Positions 50,858 to 62,043 of a stretch of DNA of 64,000 bases are shown here, one piece after another (position 1 is the stretch's first letter; each line of letters starts with the position of its first letter). Under the pieces are notes generated by a model that made no database searches, was not told the DNA's origin, and saw only the letters and a list, made by a program, of their open reading frames with translations. The stretch comes from Saksenaea vasiformis B4078 (Eukaryota; Mucoromycota; Mucoromycetes; Mucorales; Saksenaeaceae): assembly GCA_000697055.1 (NCBI GenBank), contig JNDT01001676.1, positions 154,531 to 218,530 of the forward strand, in the 5' to 3' direction. The position numbers and the translations under genes were made by a program.

Positions 50858-51398
50858 CTACATGTATCCGTTGACCTCCAAGGTCTTCTTGCCGTAGATT
50901 ACTGTATGAGCTGCCACCACTGCTACCATGGCGATGGGAAGGGGCTTTAAAGATGTGATTGCTTTTCTGGCATTCAGGAAGGACCATGATAAACCCCATG
51001 CTACATAAAGTGATGCGCTTCAGATCGACAAGTTGTATTGGTAGATCCTTTTTACCTGTTGCAATACCAGCTCCATTTTCCGCATCTCCTGCGTAAGTCA
51101 CGTATCTTATATTTTCGTGATTTAGAAAGCTACTCAATAAGACTGGCTATTTCCTTACCCGGCACCTGCAAAAATTGCACCAAATGCCATGGATTGGAAA
51201 AGGGAGGGCATGCCAGGCATCTTTCGGACCGCTGCTGGGACAGTGGCAAATGCTATCGATGCGATGGTTATTATACGATACACTTAGTCTGTCTTGATTA
51301 TGAGTAGACTTACATAGCGCAGAAAGGGCCCACATTGGCAACGGTGAATTGGCCTGTTTGTCAATCCATGACTCACCCCGGGTCGTCTTCTCCGCCAT
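50858..51398 (-). CDS. Small mitochondrial-type membrane protein (NUXM/Aim19-like candidate)
   Basis: Exons 51398-51314, 51252-51159, 51105-51056 and 51000-50858 give 123 aa. The N-terminus MAEKTTRGESWIDKQANSPL leads to a first membrane segment (MWALSALSFATVPAAVRKMP), a second one (MAFGAIFAGAGYVTYAGDAENGAG, then IATAWGLSWSFLNARKA) and a third (PIAMVAVVAAHTVIYGKK). The motif GDxxNGxGxxTAW followed by a helix and NARKA recalls small fungal inner-membrane proteins such as the complex I accessory subunit NUXM and Aim19. I cannot choose between them from memory. Four in-phase exons and the short hydrophobic layout make the gene itself secure. Location in the mitochondrial inner membrane is inferred. 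Confidence 0.8.
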
Positions 51399-53066
51399 GA
51401 TGCGTTAAAAAGGAAAGAAGTTTTTGTTTGTATATTTTTTTTCTGGCAAAGCTTGTTCACATATTGACTTGGAAGTCAGCTAAGCCAATAGGAATACATT
51501 ATGCGGCCAGCCAATGGCGTTCTGATTTGCTCACCAGGGTCGCCACAAAAAAGTCATCCGCAGTGTGGGAGAAAAAGTTAGTTGCATCTGTGCCAAGGCA
51601 GATGCAAGGCTGTTACTGAGACCCGATAGAGGTCATATTCGCGGTTGAAATGCCCAAATAACCGTATAATTATTTTGTTCTTAATTCTAATAGTTAGGTC
51701 AATCGTATGGTCACAAAGTACCGGATAACGATGTACGCTTTTGTTGCTGCTATCGTTATTATCTCGTTTCGATAGTACTTTTCTTCGCTATTCTATCATA
51801 TTAAGCGCTATCAAAGAAATCAATAATGCGTACCTTCCATTGCCTTCGCTAATGCGTTCCATGCCGGAACCGTCTTCTGTGTGCCGGGAGTATGATACCA
51901 GTAATCAATCACTCCATACCTATGAGGCCAAAGGTAAGCAGATAGCATAGACAAGAGGTTAATATCTGAATGACTAATCTCATAACTATTGTTTGGCGCT
52001 TGGAAGAGCTATCCATTTGTAGCATGCAGCAGGACGTTTGAAACGAGGGACGTGCGTCCCAGAAGTCCCTGCATTTCGTAACGATATATGTGGGGAAACA
52101 TTGGTTTCGGTCTGATGAAGCGCGTGATATTTTTCTTACGAGGCATTGAACTTTTATCCGAGGAATTCCAAAAGCACTAACGTGTTCCGTATCGCTTCAG
52201 CTAGCTTTCACTTTTCCTATGGGAAGGACCTGTAAATCAGGCGGGCAATTTCATTCGCTTTTGATGAGATATATAATACTGTGCTCTGATATCTGGCAGT
52301 CGCTTTTGTTCTTGGTTAGTGTGCAGAAAAGTTACCTACCATTGCTTTCTCCTTTTGGACAGCGCGAAATAATCATCAGTGGTGATCCCAGAGATGAAAA
52401 AATTAGAATTTATTAAAATATGTTATCAAGACGTAATAGAGTCACTGATCCTGATTACCACTGTAAGATGATTAAAGAGTTGAAACACTAATTCATGCCG
52501 TGGATGTGCGCAGTCGTAGTCGTCGAAATAACAGTTATAGAGAAAACCATAGCATTACGCAGTAACTAATGGCAGGACCTTCTTAGATTTACAAAAAGTT
52601 CCTTAAATGTGAATATGCATGCATATTTATACATGGAACGTACGTATACATACACCACATGAACGACAGCTGCTATTGTGAGAATCCTGACCGAAAAAGC
52701 GTCGATATCTCTATTCCAAAAACTGAGCAGAACATATAGGATCACAAATATACTACAATAACGAGGTAGTACAACTGGTTCATCCCGCCCTATGTATTAA
52801 CAGACTACAGTAAAAACCTAAACTCGTAGGATAGAATAACCACACCACCTGATATGAGGAATGGCTGGAGAATAGATACGTTCTGATTGGCTGAAAATTT
52901 CAGGTTGTCGCAGCCGTAGTTTTTGATATTCCGAAGACTCTATACCGAACGGGTGAGCAATTTTTCAAAGTAAGTTTGCCTGTTCTAAGCGGTAACAGAA
53001 GAGCCTTTTTGCATTAAGCTGATCCGAATTGAATCCAATCAAAGCTGAAATTGAACGAGGCCTATC
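51399..53066. other. Gene-free stretch
   Basis: No supported gene or RNA. A perfect 16-bp palindrome AATATGCATGCATATT lies at 52612-52627. Confidence 0.55.
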
Positions 53067-56000
53067 ATGGATGACAAATTGCGGTTGTTACGTGCCAATC
53101 GACTTGCATGGGAAAGAGGAAAGACCGGTATGTCATAGACTCTCGATCGTAAGGCCGCGTGTAAAATAGAAACTTGACGATGCTGCTAGACCATGCGTCG
53201 TACAAAAATCTTGACAGCAACATAAAGAAAAACACGACATTCATCAAGAAATGCAAAACTTCTTTGGCCGCTGATTCGAGACAACAGCTTCTGAATGATA
53301 TTCAGAAACTAAGTCTTGAGAAATACATATCCGAAGTAGTTGGAAGCATTCTGGAAGGCATGCTTAAATGTAAAAATGCTACAGATATTGCTGCATGCGT
53401 TGAGGTAAAAATAAAAAGAGAGGTTAATTGGTTTGCTGTGGATATTCAAGCGTCTATAGGTTCTCTCGGCACTTCATCAACGCTTCCCTGATTCATTCAC
53501 CCCATTGTTGACGTACAGTTTGGCAAAGAGTCTTGTGCCACCTACGAGACAGCATCTTGCAGGATTGACTCAGGAACAGCGGGAAAAAGAGGAATCGACA
53601 CGTATTACAAGGCAGCGAACGTACCTCAGGATTTGCGTCGAATTATGGCTTGCAGGTGTATTGCGAAATGTCGAGGATGGTATTGCTTCACTTGCGTCTG
53701 GTAATTTGGAAGGTGTGGAAACGCAAAGAGATAGCGTTGCTGGCCTTGTTGGTTCGTCATCCTCGTCTGCCAAGGATAAGAGGAAGGACGAAAAAGAAGG
53801 CGACAAGGATAGCAAGGTCGGCGGCTTTGTGTATCGCGTATTGAAAGATATGGTACGGATGGCTATGTTTAAGTGATTGTGCTGAGCCCTGTATAGCTTT
53901 CGACCGATTTAGAGCAACATGTTAATCTGCCGCTGGCTGCGTCGTTCCTGAAAAATTACAGCCAGACCGTCCTCGGTATCATACCCAGAAAACAGCGCGC
54001 TGCGGAACAGCAGCATGCTGAGGAGGAAAGTGGCGAAGTGGGCAAGGAGAAAGCCGTGACCACAGGAACCGAAGCCCCCGAGGATCCAGAATCAGTCGTT
54101 ACTCCGGAAGTGCGTGGATGGATCAAAGACCTATTGGTGTCTTATTATCGTAGCGTGGAGAAACATCTGATCAAGGAACATAAATATATCAAGACATTGG
54201 ATCATCGTAATCACGAAACGTTGTTTGCTCGCGGTGAGCTGTCAGAGGAAACAAAACAGAAGTACGAAAAGGCTACAAAACTTTACGAGAAACTGTTGAA
54301 CAACACGCAGATGTACGTCCTATACATGCACAGATGAGTGCAGAAAGATAGATAATCTTGGTATGTCTTTTTGTTAGATTGGCTGATGGGTTGGATTTGG
54401 ACATGCCTGATCTTCCTGAAGACGAAGGGATGACAAGGATCTCAATTGTCAGTGCTGGTGCAGGAAGTGCTTTCGCTGATAGCAAGGTAATATTTTTTTT
54501 TTTTTTTGGTTAAATGGTCCTTTAGCTGATGCTGGATGGTGTGGCAGGAAAATATTGCAAGCAGCATCTGGGAAGACGACGATGCACGTAAATTTTATGA
54601 AGATTTGCCAGATCTTCGTGTTCTTGTCCCTGGTGTATTTTTGGAATCGCAGATGCAAAAGAAGTCCGCTGACGAAAAAGACACCGTGGAAACGGATGCA
54701 GACAAGAAAAAGAAGGAAGAAAAAGAAAAAGCGGAATCGGAAGCAGGCGATGCTGACAGCAAGGGAAAAGATCAGACAGAAGAAGAAGAAGTTGCTGAAA
54801 GTATGACGCCTGATGGATATACACCAGATGCCATGGAGGATGAGGAAGAGGTGGAACCGTCCGCTGAAATGGATGAAACAGCAGAGTAAGGGACATAGGG
54901 TAGAATGATGCTTTGATTTACTTTTTTTTTTTTTAGAAATGCTGATAAGGATGAATCACCTGACGTGAATGCCAGCGCGAAGACGACTCAATTGGCCCAG
55001 TTGGATGCCTTATTAGCTCGCCTTCCTAACCTAGGAAACAGAGATATGATCGATAGCGCTGCAGTTGAGTTTTGTTATGTCAATTCGAAAGCTGCTCGCA
55101 AACGTCTTGTTAAGGTGATTAAATAACATGTGTTACATAGCTTGCTGATCTCTATGTTATAGACTTTACTGAACGTACCTCGTCAACGATTGGATCTGCT
55201 GCCATATTATGCGAGATTGATTGCTATTCTCAACAGCTATTTCTCAGACATCGGCGAGGCAGTACTAGCAGCGGTATGTTACATCTATTTTGTCACTCGT
55301 AGCTTTGCTCACGCTCTTATGATAAAAAAAAAGCTCGAGCATGAATTCAAAGGATTGTACAGGAAAAAGACCCAGGATTTGTTAGAAACTCGAGTGAATG
55401 TAATATACATAGTAACAAGATCAAAATTGCTTAACCGAGACTTGCAGAATATTCGATTCCTCTCGGAATTAACGAAGTTCAGAGTTACACCTCCCCATAC
55501 AATCTTCCACATCTTCAAGCTTGCGTTAGATGACTTCACAAATCAGAATATTGATGTGGTCTGTAACCTTTTGGAGACTTGTGGGCGTTTCCTGTTAAAA
55601 TCCCCAGATACCGGTGTCCGTATGAGCAACATGGTTAGTAGTATGCCGGCCAACGAGCTACGATAACTAAACGTAGATCGTTTTTGTGTACATTAGCTGG
55701 AAACCGTCATGAGGAAGAAAAATGTACAGCACCTGGATAATCGTCAGTCGCTGATGGTTGAAAATGCGTACTATCAAGCAAATCCGCCTGACAGAAGCGC
55801 AGTTGTGGAGAAAATACGATCACCTATGGAGCTTTATATCCGCAAACTTATTTATGGCAATCTGAATAAGAAATCACTGGATAAAGCATTGAAACAATTG
55901 CGAAAGTTGCATTGGGAGGATCCATCCATCAAACTCGTGCTGCTCAAGAAATTCCAAAAGGTCTGGAAAGTCAAGTACAGCAATATCCATTTGATGGCCA

Positions 56001-57633
56001 TTCTCGCCAGCGGACTGAATCGATATCATTCAGATTTTGGAATGCAAGTGGTTGATAGTGTCGTGGAGGAAATCCGTGTGGGCTTGGAGGTAAAACACAT
56101 TGAGCGTTATGGATAGTTCAACCTTAACAAAATTTTTCACTAGCAAAACATCTTTAAGCATAACCAGAGACGCATTGCTGTGGCCAAGTACTTGGGTGAA
56201 TTGTACAATTATCGCATGATCGATTCTCCCTTGATCTTTGACACGCTCTACACGATTGTCACGCTGGGTCATGGTATGTGCCATATCCGTGGGGTCGACA
56301 ACACAAGCTAACATATGCTTTTAGAATTTGGAAGACCTGCCCGAGAACGTTTTTGCGCTATAGACGCACCAAACGATTTCTTCCGAATTCGTTTGTGTTG
56401 CACTTTACTTGATACATGTGGCATGTGCTTTGATCGTGGAAGTTCGAAGCGCAAGCTTGATAACTTTTTGGTCTTTTTCCAAGTAAGTAGGAGCTGCTCT
56501 GGAGGCTCGTTGTATTGATCTGTAAAACAGATGTATATCCTGAGCAAAACAAAACCACCTATGGATGTCGAGTTTATGATTAGCGATACAGTGGAAATGC
56601 TACGACCCCAGATGCGTCTGTTTACATCTTACGAGGAAGCAAATGAAGCTGTAGATCGTATGCTTTTGGAACAACTCAAAACCGTGCAAGGTATGTCTTG
56701 TGATGATGCTTAGAGATGGAGAGCTTATACATTTTTTCCAAGGTACCGAAGGAAAGGCACAGGAAGATGGGTTCGAGGAAAGCGAGGCTTCAGAAACCTC
56801 AAGCGATGAGGGCGAAGATGACGAGAATTTGGAGGAAGGAATAAAGGAAGAGGAAGAAGATGGAAGTCAAGAAGAGGTAAGACTTTATAAGGATTATGCA
56901 ACTGGAATCCTCATTTCGTTGTTCTTCCTACTATCAGATTGCGAACAGCTCTGGTGAAAATGATGCAGAAGACGATGTCGTCGTTCTGAAGAAACGGGAA
57001 GAGCAAGTTTCGCGAGAAGAGGAAGAAGAATTCGAGCGAGAATTTAGTAAAATGATGAGCGAAAGTATTGAATCCCGCAAATACGAAAAGAAATCGGCCG
57101 TCCTTGATGTACCCATTCCGATGAACCTGAGAGGAGCACAAGGTAAGGAGAAGCCTTTATCCACTTTGGTATTCATTGCTGGATGGAAAAAGATCGTCGA
57201 ACAGTAGCACAAGAGAAAGAAAAGACGGATACCGGAAAGATGGCCTTTACATTGCTGACGAAAAGAGGCAATCGACAGCAGGTACACAACGTCTTCATCT
57301 TTTCGCGATTTCTGTTACTAACGGTTTTTCCTGCAGACAAAGATCATGGAGGTGCCTGCTGACTCTATTTTGGCTGTCAGCACCCGTTCTAAGCAGGAGG
57401 CAGAGCGTGAAGAACAGCAGCAACTGAAGAAGCTTGTTCTCAATTATGAAGAGAGAGAAGAAGCCGCAGCGCGCCAAGGTAAAAGGTCGTGGGTAGCATG
57501 TGATTGTTGACTGATTGTTTTATGATTAGCTGCGTTGGAAGAGCGGGCGAGACAGCGTGGCAACTTCCGAGGTAGACGCGTTCTTCATATGGGTGGTGGC
57601 GGTGGCGGTCAGGCTTACTCAAGTGGAAGGTAA
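53067..57633 (+). CDS. UPF2: Nonsense-mediated mRNA decay factor UPF2
   Basis: Nineteen exons (53067-53127, 53190-53404, 53460-53852, 53897-54312, 54378-54486, 54548-54885, 54937-55114, 55163-55273, 55334-55399, 55448-55633, 55697-56089, 56144-56273, 56325-56482, 56531-56690, 56743-56876, 56938-57142, 57205-57281, 57337-57478, 57530-57633) give 1191 aa, normal for UPF2. The protein bridges UPF1 and UPF3 on terminating ribosomes. Three MIF4G-type helical regions are visible, the first with KKNTTFIKKCK, LSLEKYISEVV. Diagnostic UPF2 strings are FYEDLPDLRVLVP and DFFRIRLCCTLLDTCG with FDRGSSKRKLDNFL. A highly acidic segment (about 970-1060) precedes the UPF1-binding end (FTLLTKRGNRQQ, EVPADS) and a Gly/Arg-rich tail. 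A last splice (AG/gtaatt to cttgacag at 57828) could replace the SSGR stop by 52 more residues ending at 57983. Confidence 0.95.
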
Positions 57634-58582
57634 TTTGAGATGTACTGGGAGCCATGGTACTTAAGGATTGTTGGTACAGAACCCGAAGATAAAATATGCA
57701 GCCACTGCGTCAAGAGTGAGAGCGCAAGGGAGAAAGCAGATGACAACGATCAGCATTGGACTCTCATTCCAAGATCCCGGGAAGCTTGTTTTGTTCTTTC
57801 TATTTTCATTTTTATTTCTCACTTGACAGGGGGGCTCCTATCAAATGGAATAAGAGCCAAAAAAAAAACCTTCCAAGCAGAACCGTGAGTAGCAAGGCTT
57901 ATCCATTCTTGTTGAGATGGTACATGCGTGATGCGTTGAACAGAATAAATTTGAAATCGGAAGAGCGTTTGATACTGATGTAACTGATTCTGCAAGCAAA
58001 AATACATACACCCTCTTTAGTCTCCCATTTTTTTAAGACCCAGTTTGCGCTGGTCAGTGAACACAACTTGGATATTCATCCTGTTTGATGTTGTCTATTG
58101 GTTTGGTATAAGTGCGCACAACCTATGGCTCATGTTGGCACAGAAATCCCGATCAGCACAGCCGTTAGCGCCGAAGTAGTACTGGCGTCCTGATACGTCC
58201 CGGTCTATTCCTCGAGTATGTGAGAGGAGCGAGGCGATGCTGAGAACGCAGCTGAATCGTGCGGCTGAAAGATAACAGTTTAAGGGTCCTCAGGGATATC
58301 ATGAGTTGCTTCCATGTTTCATGTAGACATCATATCGTCTAACATGAACTCGCTATACGGATTTGCCTGCTGGCTTAGTCCTAACCATTATCTCTTGTGC
58401 GTCTCACTGATGCAGCCGTTAAGTTTCAACTGCTTGTGACAGAAATGCTTACCCCGCAACATCGTGCTCACTGTTCGTCGTCAGTACGTCAAAAAAATCT
58501 AATATTGACAATACAGAGAGAAATTGAATTGCACATGTTTCGGCAATGAGACGTGCCGCAAAGCATTTTCAGGAACGCCTTT
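57634..58582. other. UPF2 3' region
   Basis: Holds the possible alternative last UPF2 exon (57829-57983) and unannotated DNA up to the left end of element copy 2. A GCAAA...TTTCAGGAACGCCT word at 58559-58580 recurs on the other side of the element. Confidence 0.55.
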
Positions 58583-59715
58583 CCTTCGGACAGCCATCGG
58601 ACAGCCATTCATAGTCCTCTTGGACAGACAATTCACGTGCTATTTTGGACAGCCAATTAGCGGACATAGCTAAGCTGTAGGATGCATCATCGCTTTGTAC
58701 TCCGAATGAGTTTCCTAGCATACACGCGACGAATTAAATGTATACACCATTTGGTCGATCAGCGATAATGGAATTCTTTGGCAGATACTCTTACCGTATT
58801 ATGTTACTGCTGTATGGTACCAGTCCCAACAATTTTTTAGTGACAACAAAATGATGGAAATCTTTCTTCTTTCTTCTCCCCCAAATGTTTCTCTAGAGGC
58901 AAGTGTCATTTTTGTAAGAACCGTACAAGTAATGTATTGTTTATCATCAACACCTGCAGAAGCACAACGAAGAGTGAATGCTTTATTGTTACCGTGAATA
59001 TTCGGTTTTACAAAGATAAGCACTTATCCCATACAGAATCTTCTGATAACATCTTTCATAGTCATATATAACACTTGTGCACAAACAGGGCTATGAGAAG
59101 GTCATACAAAGGCGAATCAAGACATGCTTTTCACTTCTCTCTTCTTTGCAGCTACATATGTTGCGCGAAAATCGGAGACAACATTTTCTGATAAGTACTT
59201 TCTTATTTATGATCGTACAGCCAGCTATTTCATCGTATCTTTTTAGATATGGATCCGGACTGCAGGATTGCAATGAAAGGCTTCAGAAAGCTACACCCAG
59301 TTGACAAAATCGTTACTGATTTTGATTGGCTGAAATCGGCTTGGATTCTGGAAAAGCCATATATTGGCTTGTTGCCTGCCTTCCTGTAGTCAATGTGCAC
59401 GAAAGAGCACGTATCGCCGTAGATAATACGGTTTGATACTTAAGGTAAGCGAATCCATATAGTCTCACTAATTTTTCAATCATTTTATTAGGTTCGTTAT
59501 TAATCATTCATACTTCACAAGTCATTCATCTATCAGAAAAGTCATCCCAGTCAATTCTATACTGGATACCATTTTTAATACCATGCGTCACCGGTTAAGG
59601 GTAGGTTTTTCAAGCTTTATATATTATTAGCTGACTTCAAAACAGTGCACCATAGGTCACCGTAGTCACGCGGTCAAAAGAAGGCTGATGATGGACGGCT
59701 TTGGCTGTCCGAAGG
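58583..59715. mobile_element. Decayed inverted-repeat element, copy 2
   Basis: Perfect 14-bp terminal inverted repeats: CCTTCGGACAGCCA (58583-58596) and TGGCTGTCCGAAGG (59702-59715), 1133 bp end to end. Four GGACAG(C/A)(C/A) motifs repeat inside the left 80 bp, as in subterminal transposase-binding arrays. The right 570 bp match copy 1 at 39214-39780. An imperfect 22-bp direct repeat, GCAAA...TTTCAGGAACGCCT, flanks the element 2 and 7 nt from its ends. No intact frame for a transposase. The right end lies 128 bp before the UTP5 start codon. Confidence 0.65.
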
Positions 59716-59843
59716 CAAATCCTTTCAGGAACGCCTCCGCGAAACGAAGTGACACTCGTGACGGCTTTTTGAAGAGCATTTTTTTTTCTTTTTTGTCCGA
59801 CCGAGTCCTGAAGCGAAACGTTGGTGAACTGCTGCTGTTGAGA

Positions 59844-61874
59844 ATGACAGGATCGAAAACAAAGAACGCTTCTGAGGCAGTACCAGAAACTACTAGTGTC
59901 GACTGCTCGTTATTCACGTTCGATCGCAATGCCGATGTCGGTCTGTTCGCAGTTGTGGTAGACGATGTCGATCAACAGCGGCTACGTACGTTTGCTATGC
60001 GAGGTGGAGCCGTTATACGTAACTACTGTCCCGAGAATAAGGAAGAATTTACATGCTTAAGTTGGGGAGAGGTAAAAAAGCGACATGGACGAAGCGCGAC
60101 GATGATCATGCCGAGATTAACACACTTGGTAACAGAAACCACGAGGAGAATACACGACGAAATTTTTCGCCCTGGGCACGCGCATGGGTGATATCTTGAT
60201 GGGCCCATTAAGTCGTTCTTCACCTTACCGATTGCATGGCGAGCATGCACATCCAGTGTTGGACTTTGTATTCAACAAAACCGGCACAAGGGGATACTCT
60301 GTAGCAGCAGATCGTGTTGTTGAATGGGATATCGAATCGGAAAACAAGAAAAAACTAGCGTAAGTCCTGTCAACGTGTAGACAGAAGAAAAAGTATTGAT
60401 TTTACAACGATGATCAGATATTGGGATGTGGAAGGAGCACAACGAGCATCATTAAACAGTGACGAGACAAAATTGGCGGTTGCCGTTGGAAACACCATTC
60501 AGATCTGGGACACAACTAAGCGCAAGATCATCAAGGTAAAAACTGTTAGAGTGAGAGGGAGGAGGAGGAGGATCTGTTCATCGTGTGCTCACAAAGCGTT
60601 TTGATCGGTAGACCCTAACTGGTCATACTAGACCTATCACAAAATTAGTATTTTCGGAGGAGGAGGATATGTTGGTATCCATTGCAAAAGACGACGAACA
60701 TGTACACGTATGGGACACACAATCGACCAAAAAGAGCACTCAGCCTGCATTATTGGCATTCGGACCGGCAGTGCATGTGGCGGTCAAAGGTACCTCTGTG
60801 TTGACAGTATCTGCTGCTGGCGCTGTCGGAATCTGGCAGAATGTCAAACCAGCAGCAACGAAATCCAAGCAGAAACCGAAATCTGTGGATTCAACAATCA
60901 AAATTGTATCCCACAAAGGAGATGATGTAACTATCCCTATCCTTGCGGCACGATTTGTTCGCGATGAAGATGGTGAAGCGGTGGCTATTGTCCGTGGATC
61001 CTACACCAACCCCTTGTTTGAACTGGTGGTACGTCATGATACGAATAGCTCGAAATGAGATAAGAATACTGAATTTATTATTATACAGCGATATTTGGAT
61101 AAGGAGGGTGGTGTTCTCGATGATATTGTACTTACGCGCCAACAATCAAAAAATGTTGGAACGGCTATTAGACCGAAAACAGAAACGACATCGTTACCTC
61201 CAGCTGCAACATTGCATCACTCGCTTATACAATCATTACATTCGGACGACCAACTCTTTGACGCGTGTATCTCACATTATAAACAAGATATCATCCAGAA
61301 TGCAGTACAACGATTGCCTATTGCGTACGTTATTCCTATTGTCACGAAACTGCTCGATAGATTTAGACAGAGCCAGGGACGACATCCTAGAGTCATCCAA
61401 TGGCTCAAGATTGTTCTCGGCGTTCACACAGCTTATTTGATGGGTAATCCCGACATGGTGAGACGGTTAGCAGACGTCTACCAGTTCTTGGAAACCCGTC
61501 TGAGCGTCTATCCAAAAGTGCTTGCACTCCGTGGTCGCTTGGATATGGTCCAGGGTCAGATTGACGCGCGTTCACGGTACGATCCCGATGACGAAGCTGA
61601 TATCATGTTTGCTGAACAAGAGACGGATGACGAAATTGATCATGATGAACTCTTGAGCCAAAATGACGATGCTGAAGACGAGGAAATGATGAATCTGGTT
61701 GGCGACGCGGATGAGGTAAAGAAAAAAGAAAGACCTGTGTGCAACGCTTGGCTAAATTTTCGTACTAACTTTTTTCGGGAACATTAGGAAATGTTTGCTG
61801 TGGAAGAAGAAGAGGGAGAGGATGTAGATGAAGATGTCTCGGAGGAGGAGGATAGCAGCGAGGCTGAGGACTAA
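59844..61874 (+). CDS. UTP5: U3 snoRNP protein UTP5/WDR43
   Basis: Exons 59844-60071, 60136-60359, 60418-60535, 60612-61028, 61089-61715 and 61788-61874 give 566 aa. UTP5 belongs to the t-UTP/UTP-A complex of the small-subunit processome in the nucleolus and is needed for 18S rRNA maturation. The N-terminal two thirds are WD repeats (HPVLDFVFNKTGTRGYSVAA, VVEWDIES, LTGHTRPITKLVFS, VHVWDTQ). Residues about 370-475 are the Utp12 domain (SLIQSLHSDDQLFDACISHY, LPIAYVIPIVTKLLDRFRQS, WLKIVLGVHTAYLM). The tail is very acidic (DEDVSEEEDSSEAED). Start 59844 (MTGSKTKN) is preferred; in-frame upstream ATGs at 59688 and 59691 lie inside the neighbouring element and would add up to 52 residues. Confidence 0.92.
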
Positions 61875-62043
61875 AGGATTTAAGCATTTCATGTACATTT
61901 TTTTTTACACCATAAAAAGCCAAAGGCATTAGACATTGTCACACGACGTTACACATAGAATCCAAAGTTGGGCTCGTGTGTTTTAAAAACAGAAAAAATA
62001 TATAGCTCGACAGTTTTCTTCCTTTTTACCTTGAACCTCGGAT

